From the NCBI GenBank assembly GCA_024280585.1, contig JAJRPW010000018.1, forward strand, positions 1 to 13,392: 13,392 nt of DNA, given 5' to 3'. Positions within the stretch are counted from its first letter, which is position 1. Every line of letters starts with the position of its first letter. Origin of the DNA: Alphaproteobacteria bacterium. Lineage in GTDB: Bacteria; Pseudomonadota; Alphaproteobacteria; Rickettsiales; UBA6187. Under the pieces are notes generated by a model that was not told the DNA's origin, ran no database searches, and was given only the letters and a program-made list of their open reading frames with translations. Shown in pieces: positions 1 through 7,900 of this stretch. A program made the translations under genes and the position numbers.

Positions 1-1
1 T

Positions 2-244
2 ATAGCGATATCTTTACCAGATACCGGTCATGCAGTTGTTACAATGAAGAAGGATGACAGCACAGAAGTTGTAACGCAGGTGCTTGAAATCAGTGGCACA
101 TCACTAACGGCGTTGACTAGATATCAAAATGCCTCAGGCGACCGGGAGTTCATGGCCAGCGCAGTTGTTGGCGACCGGGTGTTAATTGGGTTTGAAAATG
201 ATGCGGATGGTTCCAATGGTTATTGTATGGTTTTGGAGGTTTAA
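2..244 (+). CDS. C-terminal end of an unrecognised protein, cut by the window edge
   Basis: The reading frame is open from base 2 to the TAA at 242-244, so the ATG at 44 is probably internal and the real start lies outside the window. The visible 80 residues are mixed beta-type sequence with a VVGDRVLIGF segment and no membrane helix or known motif. The stop sits 2 nt before the ATG of the next gene, whose Shine-Dalgarno site (GGAGG, 235-239) lies inside this frame, so the two genes are probably co-transcribed and translationally coupled. Because it leads into a hydrolase, small membrane protein and endolysin run, I infer a phage-type structural or tail-associated protein. I do not recognise the family, and a short independent 66-residue protein starting at 44 remains possible. 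Confidence 0.55.
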   Translation: MAISLPDTGHAVVTMKKDDSTEVVTQVLEISGTSLTALTRYQNASGDREFMASAVVGDRVLIGFENDADGSNGYCMVLEV

Positions 245-246
245 AA

Positions 247-843
247 ATGACAGATTATATTGAATATCGTTCGCAAATGCGGACAGGTGACGTGATTGCT
301 TTTTCTGGGAAAGGTCGCGTTTCTGAAATTATCAAGTGGAAAACAGGCAGTCCATATTCGCATGTAGGGCTTGTTTTGGAGGTTGATTTATACGGTGGAA
401 TTGGTGACGCTGTTTTTCTCATCGAATCAACGACACTTTCCAATTTGCCGGACATAAAAACCGGCGAGTTTCGAGAAGGTGTTCAATTGCATTTTTTGTC
501 GAACAGAGTTGATTCATATGACGGCGAAATCTGGTGGGTTCCGCTTAAAGATGGATTAAGCCAGACGGCAGAATTCAAGCTACAAAAATGGCTAAGGGGT
601 AAGCATCAATCACGGACAAAATATGATAATTTTCAAGTGTTTGGTGCCGGTTTGGACTTGTTTGACTGGATACCCGGCCTGGAAATGGAACCGGATTTTT
701 CATCCCTGTTTTGCTCAGAACTTGTAATGAAAGCACTGCAAATGGCTGGAGTTGTTAGTGACGATATTAACCCATCGGAGCAAACTCCCGATGATGTGGT
801 GAAATATTCATGTTTCGATAATGTTATAAAAATAAAGGAATAA
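247..843 (+). CDS. Permuted papain-like hydrolase (YiiX/NlpC-P60 superfamily)
   Basis: This 198-residue protein reads like the circularly permuted papain-fold family (YiiX/YebB-like, related to NlpC/P60 and LRAT enzymes), whose members cleave amide or ester bonds in peptidoglycan peptides or lipids. In the permuted order the catalytic His comes first and the Cys late. Here His39 lies in SPYSHVGLVLE, an acidic Glu60 in VFLIEST, and Cys156 in SLFCSELVMKA, with the typical opening RTGDVIAFSG near residues 12-20. No signal peptide or membrane segment is visible, so it acts in the cytoplasm or needs a phage-type export route. I chose the ATG at 247 because GGAGG at 235-239 sits 7 nt upstream; the longer frame from TTG 223 would begin upstream of this site. 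It belongs to a tight run with an M15 endolysin, which suggests cell-wall cleavage at lysis or a cargo-entry role. The substrate is unknown. Confidence 0.8.
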   Translation: MTDYIEYRSQMRTGDVIAFSGKGRVSEIIKWKTGSPYSHVGLVLEVDLYGGIGDAVFLIESTTLSNLPDIKTGEFREGVQLHFLSNRVDSYDGEIWWVPLKDGLSQTAEFKLQKWLRGKHQSRTKYDNFQVFGAGLDLFDWIPGLEMEPDFSSLFCSELVMKALQMAGVVSDDINPSEQTPDDVVKYSCFDNVIKIKE

Positions 844-846
844 ATT

Positions 847-1095
847 ATGGAAAAAGTAATTTTAGTGAAAGACGGCAAGGCAAAATATGTCTTCGGAGTT
901 GATGAAAAGGTGGAAATTCGTGACGATAAAATAATTACTGATAATTTTATCATTGGTGATTTAAATAGTTCAAATACAACGATTTTTCGAACCACAAAGG
1001 AGCTGCCAATAGGTTTTTATGGAGATAAATTTATGTTTGACGGCAATAAATTTACAAAAAGAGCCGATTGGGATGAGACCTTACTGGATATTTAA
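847..1095 (+). CDS. Small hypothetical protein of the lysis-type cluster
   Basis: An 82-residue protein that I do not recognise. It is soluble and charged, rich in Lys, Asp and Ile, with alternating hydrophobic residues that suggest a small beta-sheet fold. It has no cysteine, no signal peptide and no membrane helix. AAGGA at 835-839 precedes the ATG at a suitable distance, and the gene begins 3 nt after the previous stop, so it is a real member of the same transcription unit. The next gene starts 11 nt after its stop, with AAGGAG overlapping the stop region. Position suggests an accessory phage protein, such as a tail-tip or lysis helper, but nothing in the sequence assigns a job. Confidence 0.7.
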   Translation: MEKVILVKDGKAKYVFGVDEKVEIRDDKIITDNFIIGDLNSSNTTIFRTTKELPIGFYGDKFMFDGNKFTKRADWDETLLDI

Positions 1096-1106
1096 AGGAG
1101 CTGAAA

Positions 1107-1346
1107 ATGGAACAAAAAGATATCAGAAAAGTAGTAAAAGAGGCCGTTCATGAGACTTTGAGCGGCCTCGGTATCGGCGCGCATGAACCACAGGAAATGC
1201 AGGCCGATTTTATATATATGCGGAAAATGCGTAAAGGCGCAGAATTCATGTCAAAAAAAGTGAGGGCATCGTTCATCACGGTGACAATCCCGACATTGTT
1301 ATATTTATTTTGGGAAACGATCAAGGAATCTATTAATAGGGGGTAA
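1107..1346 (+). CDS. Small single-helix membrane protein, possible holin
   Basis: A 79-residue protein with a charged, helical N-terminal half (residues 1-50, including the run FIYMRKMRKGAEFM) and one hydrophobic segment at about residues 54-70 (FITVTIPTLLYLFW), followed by a short basic tail. This resembles small phage-type membrane proteins that sit beside endolysins in alphaproteobacterial prophages. A holin or spanin-like accessory role fits, since the M15 peptidase just downstream has no signal peptide and would need a membrane pore to reach the wall. Strong RBS AAGGAG at 1095-1100. The stop codon is 2 nt before the next ATG, suggesting coupling. Holin function is inferred from size, the membrane segment and position, not from a conserved motif. 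Confidence 0.7.
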   Translation: MEQKDIRKVVKEAVHETLSGLGIGAHEPQEMQADFIYMRKMRKGAEFMSKKVRASFITVTIPTLLYLFWETIKESINRG

Positions 1347-1348
1347 TT

Positions 1349-1735
1349 ATGTCACGTTTTTCGGAAAAATCCCTGGCGCGGCTGGCCACGTGTGATCCGC
1401 ATTTGCAAGAAATTTGTCATGAGGCAATTGAGATTTTTGATTTTACAGTACTTTGTGGGCATCGAGGGGGAGATGATCAGGCTCGTTTATTCGAGCAGGG
1501 CCGGACAAAGTTAAAATTCCCATTCAGCAAACACAATAAGTTCCCCTCGCAAGCCATTGATATTGTGCCATATCCCATTGACTGGGATGATGATGGAAGG
1601 TTTTGTGTCCTGGCCGGAATTATGTTCGGAATCGCCGCCTCAAAAGGCATAAAACTGCGCTGGGGACATGATTGGAACCAAAATTGGCAGTTACACGACC
1701 AAAAATTCATCGATGCCCCACATTTTGAGCTATAG
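1349..1735 (+). CDS. M15-family peptidoglycan peptidase (phage-type endolysin)
   Basis: This 128-residue protein matches the small zinc M15 peptidases (VanY/D-Ala-D-Ala carboxypeptidase-like and phage L-alanyl-D-glutamate endopeptidase endolysins). The zinc ligands are His62 (in FSKHNKFPS), Asp71 (in QAIDIVPYP) and His125 (in DAPHFEL). Asp122 of the D-x-x-H motif is the likely catalytic acid, and the WGHDW segment at 105-109 matches the family's conserved core. It is a single catalytic domain with no signal peptide and no wall-binding domain, as in phage T5-type endolysins. A G-rich RBS (AGGGGG, about 1338-1343) lies 5 nt before the ATG. As the last gene of the run, next to the candidate holin, it is the likely lysis enzyme. 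It may cleave stem peptides in the Gram-negative wall. Confidence 0.9.
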   Translation: MSRFSEKSLARLATCDPHLQEICHEAIEIFDFTVLCGHRGGDDQARLFEQGRTKLKFPFSKHNKFPSQAIDIVPYPIDWDDDGRFCVLAGIMFGIAASKGIKLRWGHDWNQNWQLHDQKFIDAPHFEL

Positions 1736-1775
1736 TATTTCTTTTTTTCCCCTACAATACTGTAATTTTGTACCT

Positions 1776-1786
1776 ATTGTAACAAT
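1776..1786. repeat. Short inverted repeat ATTGT-A-ACAAT upstream of a promoter
   Basis: Perfect 5-bp arms ATTGT (1776-1780) and ACAAT (1782-1786) around one base. The repeat lies 3 nt upstream of the TTGACA box at 1790-1795, where a regulator could bind. A related half-like site, ATTGTAATAAAT, occurs about 50 nt downstream. In AT-rich DNA an element this short can arise by chance. Confidence 0.3.
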
Positions 1787-1789
1787 ATA

Positions 1790-1818
1790 TTGACAAATGT
1801 GGCAAAATATGCTAAGTT
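1790..1818 (+). promoter_or_regulatory. Sigma-70-like promoter for the 999-residue PDZ protein
   Basis: A perfect -35 TTGACA (1790-1795) is followed after 17 nt by TAAGTT (1813-1818), which keeps the key first, second and last bases of the -10 consensus. Transcription would start near 1825. A second possible -10, a perfect TATAAT at 1856-1861, has no good -35 at the normal spacing. If that one is used, the RNA would begin near 1868, downstream of the GTG at 1863, and translation would have to start at ATG 1884 or ATG 1896. Confidence 0.5.
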
Positions 1819-1862
1819 ATGTCCAAATTGTAATAAATTATTAATAGTTTGTTGCTATAATA

Positions 1863-4862
1863 GTGGTACAAAATAATAAGAACATGGGAAATAGAATGCC
1901 ACCGATAGGGAAAATTTCAAAGCTAAAAGCAAAATTTTCTGGGAACCCAAGATTACCAGAGGAAGAAAAAAAGCGTCGCAAGGAACTTCATGATAAGGAA
2001 GAGAGGATAGATGAAATACTGGAACAAAGTAAATTAGAAGAAACAGGTTTCTACGAAGTTTTAGACTATTTACTTTTATCAACGGATTTTAATGCAGATC
2101 ATAAGGCTTCCTGCCTTGAAAAGCTGGTGGTAAAGGAGTTTGATAGAGATAGAACCAATGTTCTGAATAAAATATTTAGTGTACCAGATATTACGCGCTA
2201 TAGAGCTAGTGATAAATTACCCAAAAAGGTTGATGGTGAGCTATCAAAATCTGCATCTCAAGAAGATTTATTATTAGCTGAGACTGCCGATGAGCCATAT
2301 AAAAAATATCTTGGACATGCAACAGATGAGCAAAGATTTATTTTAATAGCAGAGAGATGGTCTAGTGTACCAAAGGATTCAAGTGATATTGCTGTTCAAA
2401 TAACTAATAAATTTTATGGCTACTTAAGTTCTGAAGTTGTTGATTTTAATGAAAATGAAAAAAAATCATTTGCAGAAAAAATAGGTAAGGATGATAGCCG
2501 CCAAAAATATTTTAAAGCTGTGTTAGAAGTTATGAAGGAGGATGACTTTGTTTTACAAGATTTTACCAATATCATATTTCCAGAAATTTTTAATGAATAT
2601 ATACGCAATGAAAATTTAGAGGATGATGAGAGAGCAAGGCTTACTTCAGTTCTTTTTGTTAATTTTAAAAGTCTGGGGATTTTTGAAGATTCTATAAAGT
2701 CAGCAGCTGAATATTTGTCTCGCGTAGAAAGTCAGGAGGCTCCTTTTAATGCAATTATAAACTCTTTATCAAAGGATGTTCTGCTCTCTGATATAGATGG
2801 TAAAGACCCTTTATGCATTTTAAAAGAAGAAGCAAAGAAATTTCCGGATCTTATAAGCTCTGAATATATTGAGCGGGTTGATAAGTCTATAGTTGCAACG
2901 CCAAGCAAGCTTGATAGTTTTAAAGCTAGCGGAACAGCAACTCTGAAAAGGGGTAAGGAAGCTGCGGAGGCTGCTGCTGCGGCTGGATTGGATACTGCTG
3001 CGGGAAAATATGATGATGCTGTGGTTGCTGCTCGTCGTCATAATAATCTAAATGCGGCTTCGACTGCATCTGCAGAGAATAATGCGGCTTCGACTTCGTC
3101 TGTGGCGGAGGATAATAAAGAAGAGCCTCATAACACTAAGCATAAAAATAGTGCGGCTCAAAAAAGAAAGGAAGAGATACGTGACAATAGGCCACCAGTT
3201 AAACCAAAGAAGCCTAAAAAAACACGCAAACACAATAAACCAAATGAAGAGCCAGAAGCGTCAACAAAAGAAAATGGCGAAGAAAATTCTACAGTTATAG
3301 CGGCGGAGGCGTCTCCTGGATCTGACGGCGCAAAAAAGGGTGAAGACGTTGTAAAGCCAGCGACAGAGCCTTCAGAGAAACCGAAAACAGGCAGGCTGAC
3401 GAAGATGTCAAATGTCGTTGGTAAGGCTGTGCAAGTCGTTACAAATACGATGCCATCACGTTCCAAAGGCGCTAGCATTGAGCCTAATCCAATAGATAAG
3501 CCTCAGTCGGCACTCGAGAGTGTAAATGAAAAATTTGAAGAGGATTTAAAAAGTCCAGGAGATGATCAGCAAAAATACAAAATATTTGCTGATTATGTTA
3601 TGGGTCTTGTTGAGGTTATAGATCAGGAAGAGCCGGTCGCTACAAAGGTGGGGGGGGCTATTGATGCAGGCATTCAGGATAGTTTTGCAAGGTTGGCTGG
3701 GATTGACTCTGGCGAATTTTCAAAGTATTATAAAATTGTGATGAAGCAGAGTACATTTACTGCTTCTACTGAAGAGGCCAAGAAAGAATGTAAAGAAAAT
3801 AAGACGCGATATGATCAGTATAGTAGTAAGATGGATGGTCTTATGAAGAGTATAACGACAGTTATAAATCAGTTATCTCAAGGGGATCAGGGACAATATA
3901 AAGAGTTTAATGATGCTTGGGGTCATGCTAATTTTAATGTAAATGGATTAACAGTGTTGACGAGTGAAATTATTCGTAAGAGGGATGATCTAAACCCTGG
4001 GCGTCAAAAAGGGCAGAAAAATAATGAAGCTCCAGCTATTAGTCCTGAAACAAAACTAACCCCTGCAGCAACAACTGGCAGGAGAGTTTCTATTCTAACT
4101 AACGATACAAGCCCTGGATTCTGGACAGGTAGGTTAAGGCGCGGACAGGCAGCAAAACCTACAGATTCATCCAATAAATTAGCGGAAGATGTAAAAACAC
4201 CTGATACTCCAGAAAATAAAGTCGCGATGGATTTAGTAGTAAGCGGCATGTTAAACGAGCATTCATCAAAAAAGATCAAAAAAAATGATGAAGAATTGCA
4301 TCAACTTGCACAGCAGGATAAAGTTTTTAAAGGGCTATTAATGCCTGCTAGCAATAGAATCGGCGGCGGTGGCGGTGAGGCAAAAAAATTACTCAAAAGC
4401 GTTAAGAAAAATATCGCGGATAAAATAACAGCCGGAAATGATGATGGATTAGATACCACAAAAATCTATGGTGGAGTAGGACTGAAAATCCAAGAGTGGG
4501 ATATGGGTAAAGGCGTTACAGAATTTAGAGTGTTAGAAGTCGCACCAGGCTCTCCTGCTGACAAAGCTGGAATTAAAGCAAGCGAAGGTGATAATATCGT
4601 GCGCATTAAGGGTATTAATAAAATCAAGGGCATGTCCTTGGATGTTTTTAAAGAGCATGGCCGTGGTGATATCGGCAAACCAGTTTCTTATAAGATAGAA
4701 TCTGATGGAAAAACTAAGACATTCGCTATGAAATTCACTGCAATTCAGGAAAAAAACTCCATGCTGAAATTGGGACATTTCTCAGAAGAGGTCGATCGTG
4801 CTGCGGTTTCTGGCATAGTTAATAATGCTCTAACAGTGGCAAATCCTGCTCGCACCAGATAA
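1863..4862 (+). CDS. Large orphan protein with a low-complexity middle and C-terminal PDZ domain
   Basis: A 999-codon frame that I do not recognise as a whole. Counted from GTG 1863, residues 20-350 are charged and helical. Residues 360-545 are low complexity: Ala-rich at 367-380, a duplicated NAAST unit at 396-418, and a Lys/Pro-rich run around 443-461 with a PVKPKK motif. Residues 550-710 are helical again. A Gly5 linker (834-838) precedes a PDZ domain at about 867-960, recognisable from GGVGLKI, VLEVAPGSPADKAGIK and EGDNIVRIKG. PDZ domains bind peptide C-termini or internal strands. There is no protease domain, signal peptide or membrane segment, unlike the usual periplasmic PDZ proteases. 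The start is uncertain: none has a strong RBS, and ATG 1884 and ATG 1896 (GGGA at 1886-1889) are plausible alternatives. A G8 run lies at 3650-3657. A perfect terminator hairpin follows the stop. Possible roles are a scaffold or a secreted interaction protein, both inferred. Confidence 0.85.
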   Translation: MVQNNKNMGNRMPPIGKISKLKAKFSGNPRLPEEEKKRRKELHDKEERIDEILEQSKLEETGFYEVLDYLLLSTDFNADHKASCLEKLVVKEFDRDRTNVLNKIFSVPDITRYRASDKLPKKVDGELSKSASQEDLLLAETADEPYKKYLGHATDEQRFILIAERWSSVPKDSSDIAVQITNKFYGYLSSEVVDFNENEKKSFAEKIGKDDSRQKYFKAVLEVMKEDDFVLQDFTNIIFPEIFNEYIRNENLEDDERARLTSVLFVNFKSLGIFEDSIKSAAEYLSRVESQEAPFNAIINSLSKDVLLSDIDGKDPLCILKEEAKKFPDLISSEYIERVDKSIVATPSKLDSFKASGTATLKRGKEAAEAAAAAGLDTAAGKYDDAVVAARRHNNLNAASTASAENNAASTSSVAEDNKEEPHNTKHKNSAAQKRKEEIRDNRPPVKPKKPKKTRKHNKPNEEPEASTKENGEENSTVIAAEASPGSDGAKKGEDVVKPATEPSEKPKTGRLTKMSNVVGKAVQVVTNTMPSRSKGASIEPNPIDKPQSALESVNEKFEEDLKSPGDDQQKYKIFADYVMGLVEVIDQEEPVATKVGGAIDAGIQDSFARLAGIDSGEFSKYYKIVMKQSTFTASTEEAKKECKENKTRYDQYSSKMDGLMKSITTVINQLSQGDQGQYKEFNDAWGHANFNVNGLTVLTSEIIRKRDDLNPGRQKGQKNNEAPAISPETKLTPAATTGRRVSILTNDTSPGFWTGRLRRGQAAKPTDSSNKLAEDVKTPDTPENKVAMDLVVSGMLNEHSSKKIKKNDEELHQLAQQDKVFKGLLMPASNRIGGGGGEAKKLLKSVKKNIADKITAGNDDGLDTTKIYGGVGLKIQEWDMGKGVTEFRVLEVAPGSPADKAGIKASEGDNIVRIKGINKIKGMSLDVFKEHGRGDIGKPVSYKIESDGKTKTFAMKFTAIQEKNSMLKLGHFSEEVDRAAVSGIVNNALTVANPARTR
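3051..3116 (+). repeat. Two-copy in-frame tandem repeat encoding NAAST-type units
   Basis: A 30-bp unit at 3051-3080 (beginning AATGCGGCTTCGACT) is repeated at 3081-3116 with a few substitutions and a 6-base insertion. The identical 15-base starts and the preserved frame point to recent duplication. The protein reads NAASTASAEN then NAASTSSVAEDN, inside the low-complexity spacer of the PDZ protein. Confidence 0.8.
3650..3657 (+). repeat. G8 homopolymer inside the PDZ-protein gene
   Basis: Eight consecutive G bases span the codons for Val596-Gly597-Gly598 (AAG GTG GGG GGG GCT) in an otherwise AT-rich gene. Poly-G tracts of this length are known slippage sites in phase-variable genes of other bacteria. 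A change of one base would shift the frame before the C-terminal 400 residues, removing the PDZ domain. Confidence 0.85.
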
Positions 4863-4887
4863 ACAAAAACAGCACATATAAGACCGT

Positions 4888-4915
4888 AAAAAAGGATCCT
4901 TGCGGATCCTTTTTT
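4888..4915. terminator. Bidirectional intrinsic terminator after the PDZ-protein gene
   Basis: A perfect 12-bp inverted repeat: AAAAAAGGATCC (4888-4899), loop TTGC, GGATCCTTTTTT (4904-4915). The GC-rich top with flanking A and T runs works as a terminator on both strands. It lies 26 nt after the plus-strand stop and between two convergent genes. Confidence 0.9.
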
Positions 4916-4921
4916 CATATG

Positions 4922-4947
4922 AAAAAAGAAGGTGGCGAACCACCTTC
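4922..4947 (-). terminator. Intrinsic terminator of the flagellin gene
   Basis: Read on the minus strand, GAAGGTGG and CCACCTTC form an 8-bp stem around the tetraloop TTCG, followed directly by six T (4927-4922). It begins 15 nt after the flagellin stop codon. The TTCG loop and U-run are textbook features of a strong rho-independent terminator. Confidence 0.92.
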
Positions 4948-4962
4948 CATAATTCTTTAATA

Positions 4963-7900
4963 CTACTGTTGTAGCAACTGTAGTAAGTTCGGAATTCTAG
5001 AATTTAGCTGAGTAAGTATCGCTGTACCAGCATCAACTTTAACCCTGGCTTCGGCAAACCGAGTGGATTCCTGAGAATAGTCAGTATCCAACAGATTTGA
5101 CCTTGCAGCATCCGCATTCTGAATACTAGCCTGGTTATTTTGAATAGATGAGTCAAACGACGTAATAGCTGCCTTAATATCCGATATCAATGAGATAATC
5201 TTGTTAATCGCAGTATCAATTATCGGGCCAGCTTCTTGTGCTTTTGCGATTGTAGCTACTGAAAGAGTTTTAGCAACATTATTACTATTCAAGTAAATAT
5301 CAGTAGTTTTGGAACTACCAATTGATACACCAATCGTATCAGTTGTATCCGCACCAACCTGGAATGATAATGAATCATTCGCAGATACACCAAATACAGC
5401 GTTAAGTGCAGCTTCTAAAGCGTTCTCACCTTCAGTTGTACTTATATTAAGCTGTGCAGTATTTGCAGCAACATTACCAAGGTTAATTTGAAGAATACGA
5501 CCATCGGTAATACTTTCACTGAAGAAATTCAGTTTAGCAGTCTCACCAGTGGAAGATCCCAAAGTAATAATCTTGGTAGTTGAGCTATACGTACCGTTAT
5601 TAGTTCCGGCATCAAGATCTGTGCCAAATGCAACAACACTACCAGTAGTAGGCGCATTACCCGAATTTAGATATGCAGTGAAAACTTCACCATTAACCGT
5701 AGTGGATATAGTATCAGTCAATCTGTCTACAGTGAAAGATGTTACATCGCCTTGCGTACCAGTATCACCATATAGGTCACTGATTAAGCGAATGTCACCA
5801 TCATTGTATGCAAGACGATTTGTACCGATAGCATCAAAGCCAACCAGACCTTCTAATATAGTACCAACCGCGGATGTAATACGGTGATCACTACTAGACG
5901 CGCCGATTTGCGTAAGGTTAAACGAACGATCCTGGTTAATAGAAAATGAATCAAGCTGAGTTTGTAACGCTGTTACTACAGTTTTTAATGAAGCCTGACC
6001 AGTTGATGCATTCGTAACTGTAGCTAAGTTGATATCACTTTCAACATTTAGCTGGAATGCATTGTTAGTGTTGGCACCATTTGCATCAACAGGGCCGCTT
6101 GCACGTTGGAACGTAATTTTTGTTCCAGCTTCTATGGTGTTACTCACCGTAGTTGCTGCAGCGCTACCAGTTAACTGAATGACATTGGAAGTGTAGGTCG
6201 AGCCATTAACATCCACTGTAAATTGTGCAGTGTTGTTGTTAACATCGCTTGCGCCATCATTTCCAGTGCCTAAAGTAAAGGTACCTTTTAAGTTAGTTGC
6301 ACTTCCAAGCAAGTTGGCATCAAAAGTAAGGTCGCTAGGTGCTATATCTTTGTTTGTACCTTGCAGTGCTAATGTTATGTTACTAAACTCAGTATCAGTA
6401 GCATCAGCCAAAACTTCACCGCTTAATGTTGCGGTATATTGAGTTGCAAACTGCCTGTCTATAGCAATAGTATAGTCATTTAGGTCTGTTCCTGCTGTTA
6501 AACCAACAACATTTATAGTTCCATCCAGGTTATCTGTTAAGTCGAAATAACGCGATGCAGAAGTTCTGTCTGCATTGTAAGCTGAAACGATAGTTGCTGC
6601 TATATCAGCTGCAGTATAGGCAGTTGCTGTTGCATTAGCAGCTTGCGTAAATGCAATTGCAGTACCGATAGTAGCGCCTGCTCCATCTTTTATGGTTAAT
6701 GACCCAACATCAGCAACACCTGCAATGCCTGTAGTTGCTGCCGGGCTTGCAGATATTCTGTTATTGGTGTCAACACCTTCAACCAACACATCTGCAACTG
6801 CAATAGTTGCTCCAAACAATGTGTGCACTGCTTGAATAGTTGTACCGGCAACAGTTTCTGTAAATGTGTATTCATCCAGATTTCCAGCAGCTGCAATAGA
6901 AAGGTCATTTAGAACAGAAGTTAGTTTTGTAACTTGTGCACCTTGTGTAGCGAAAAGCGCTGTATCAATAAAAGTTGTATTTGCAACAGCACCCGTAACT
7001 GCGATATAATCTGCGTTTTCAGCAAAAATTACAGTTTGACCACCAAAAGTCATGGAATCACGAGTACCAGAAGCACCAGCGGTTGCACCGTTGGCAGCTG
7101 TACCATCAAAAGTACCAGCACCTTCAAGGCTTGCAAAACCTGCACCAAGTAATGTGCCATTATACTTTAAAGTTGCGGTTATAGTGTCACCAACTGCAAT
7201 AAAGTCATAGCTGGCATAGTCATTAGTTCCTATGGTTCCAGCATCCGATAATGCTTGAAGTTTTACTGCAATAGCAGCAGCCTGACCGGTTATAGTAGTA
7301 ATAGCTGCCTGGTCAACATTTGTAGTGGAGTCAGCACCACTACCGACCGTGATAGTTGCACCTCCGAACGAAACGTTATTGTCAGCACCACCACCACCAG
7401 AACCAACGCCAACTATTTGCATTGTAGCCTGGTTCGCAGAACCACCAGCTGATCCTAGTATACCAGATATAACAGTTGTAGATAATTGCTTAACACCGTT
7501 AGCACTGCCAGAAGCTGTTGAAGGCGTTCCAATAGTAAGAACCGCGTTAATAGCTTTGTCGGCAATGTTGTTCGCAGAAACTGCTTTAAATATACCTTCT
7601 GCACCGGCTGTTACCGCACCTTGAGTGATTAACTGTTCAGCACTTTGAGTGATATTCTCAATGTTGGTGTTAGTTGTTCCAAGTGTTGCAGTTACTCCAA
7701 AACCACCATCATAAACTGAAATACCCATCAAATTTAAAAAAGAACCGGCTTCTTTTGCTTTTATAGTCATAACACCATCGGTGCTGTTTGAAGCAAAGTC
7801 AAATTGAGCAAAATTCTCGTAACTACTATCAGTAGCACCTGAAACAGCTGAATTAATAGCAGCAACAACTTTAGCGGAAACCTGTGCCGCTGTATCAGCA

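Noticed and set aside
1734..1761. Possible terminator after the M15 endolysin (AGTATT and AATACT around a T/C-rich loop)
   Set aside because: Only a 6-bp AT-rich stem with a 16-nt loop, and the T-run lies inside the loop rather than after the hairpin.
3052..3300. Plus-strand 82-codon frame, Arg/Lys-rich, within the PDZ-protein gene
   Set aside because: Alternative frame of the tandem repeat and Lys-rich spacer. The composition is an artefact of the low-complexity DNA, and there is no start signal.
7325..7624. Plus-strand 99-codon frame in the flagellin gene
   Set aside because: Antisense to the repetitive Ala/Thr/Gly-rich insert, Pro/Ala-biased, with no supporting start or promoter.
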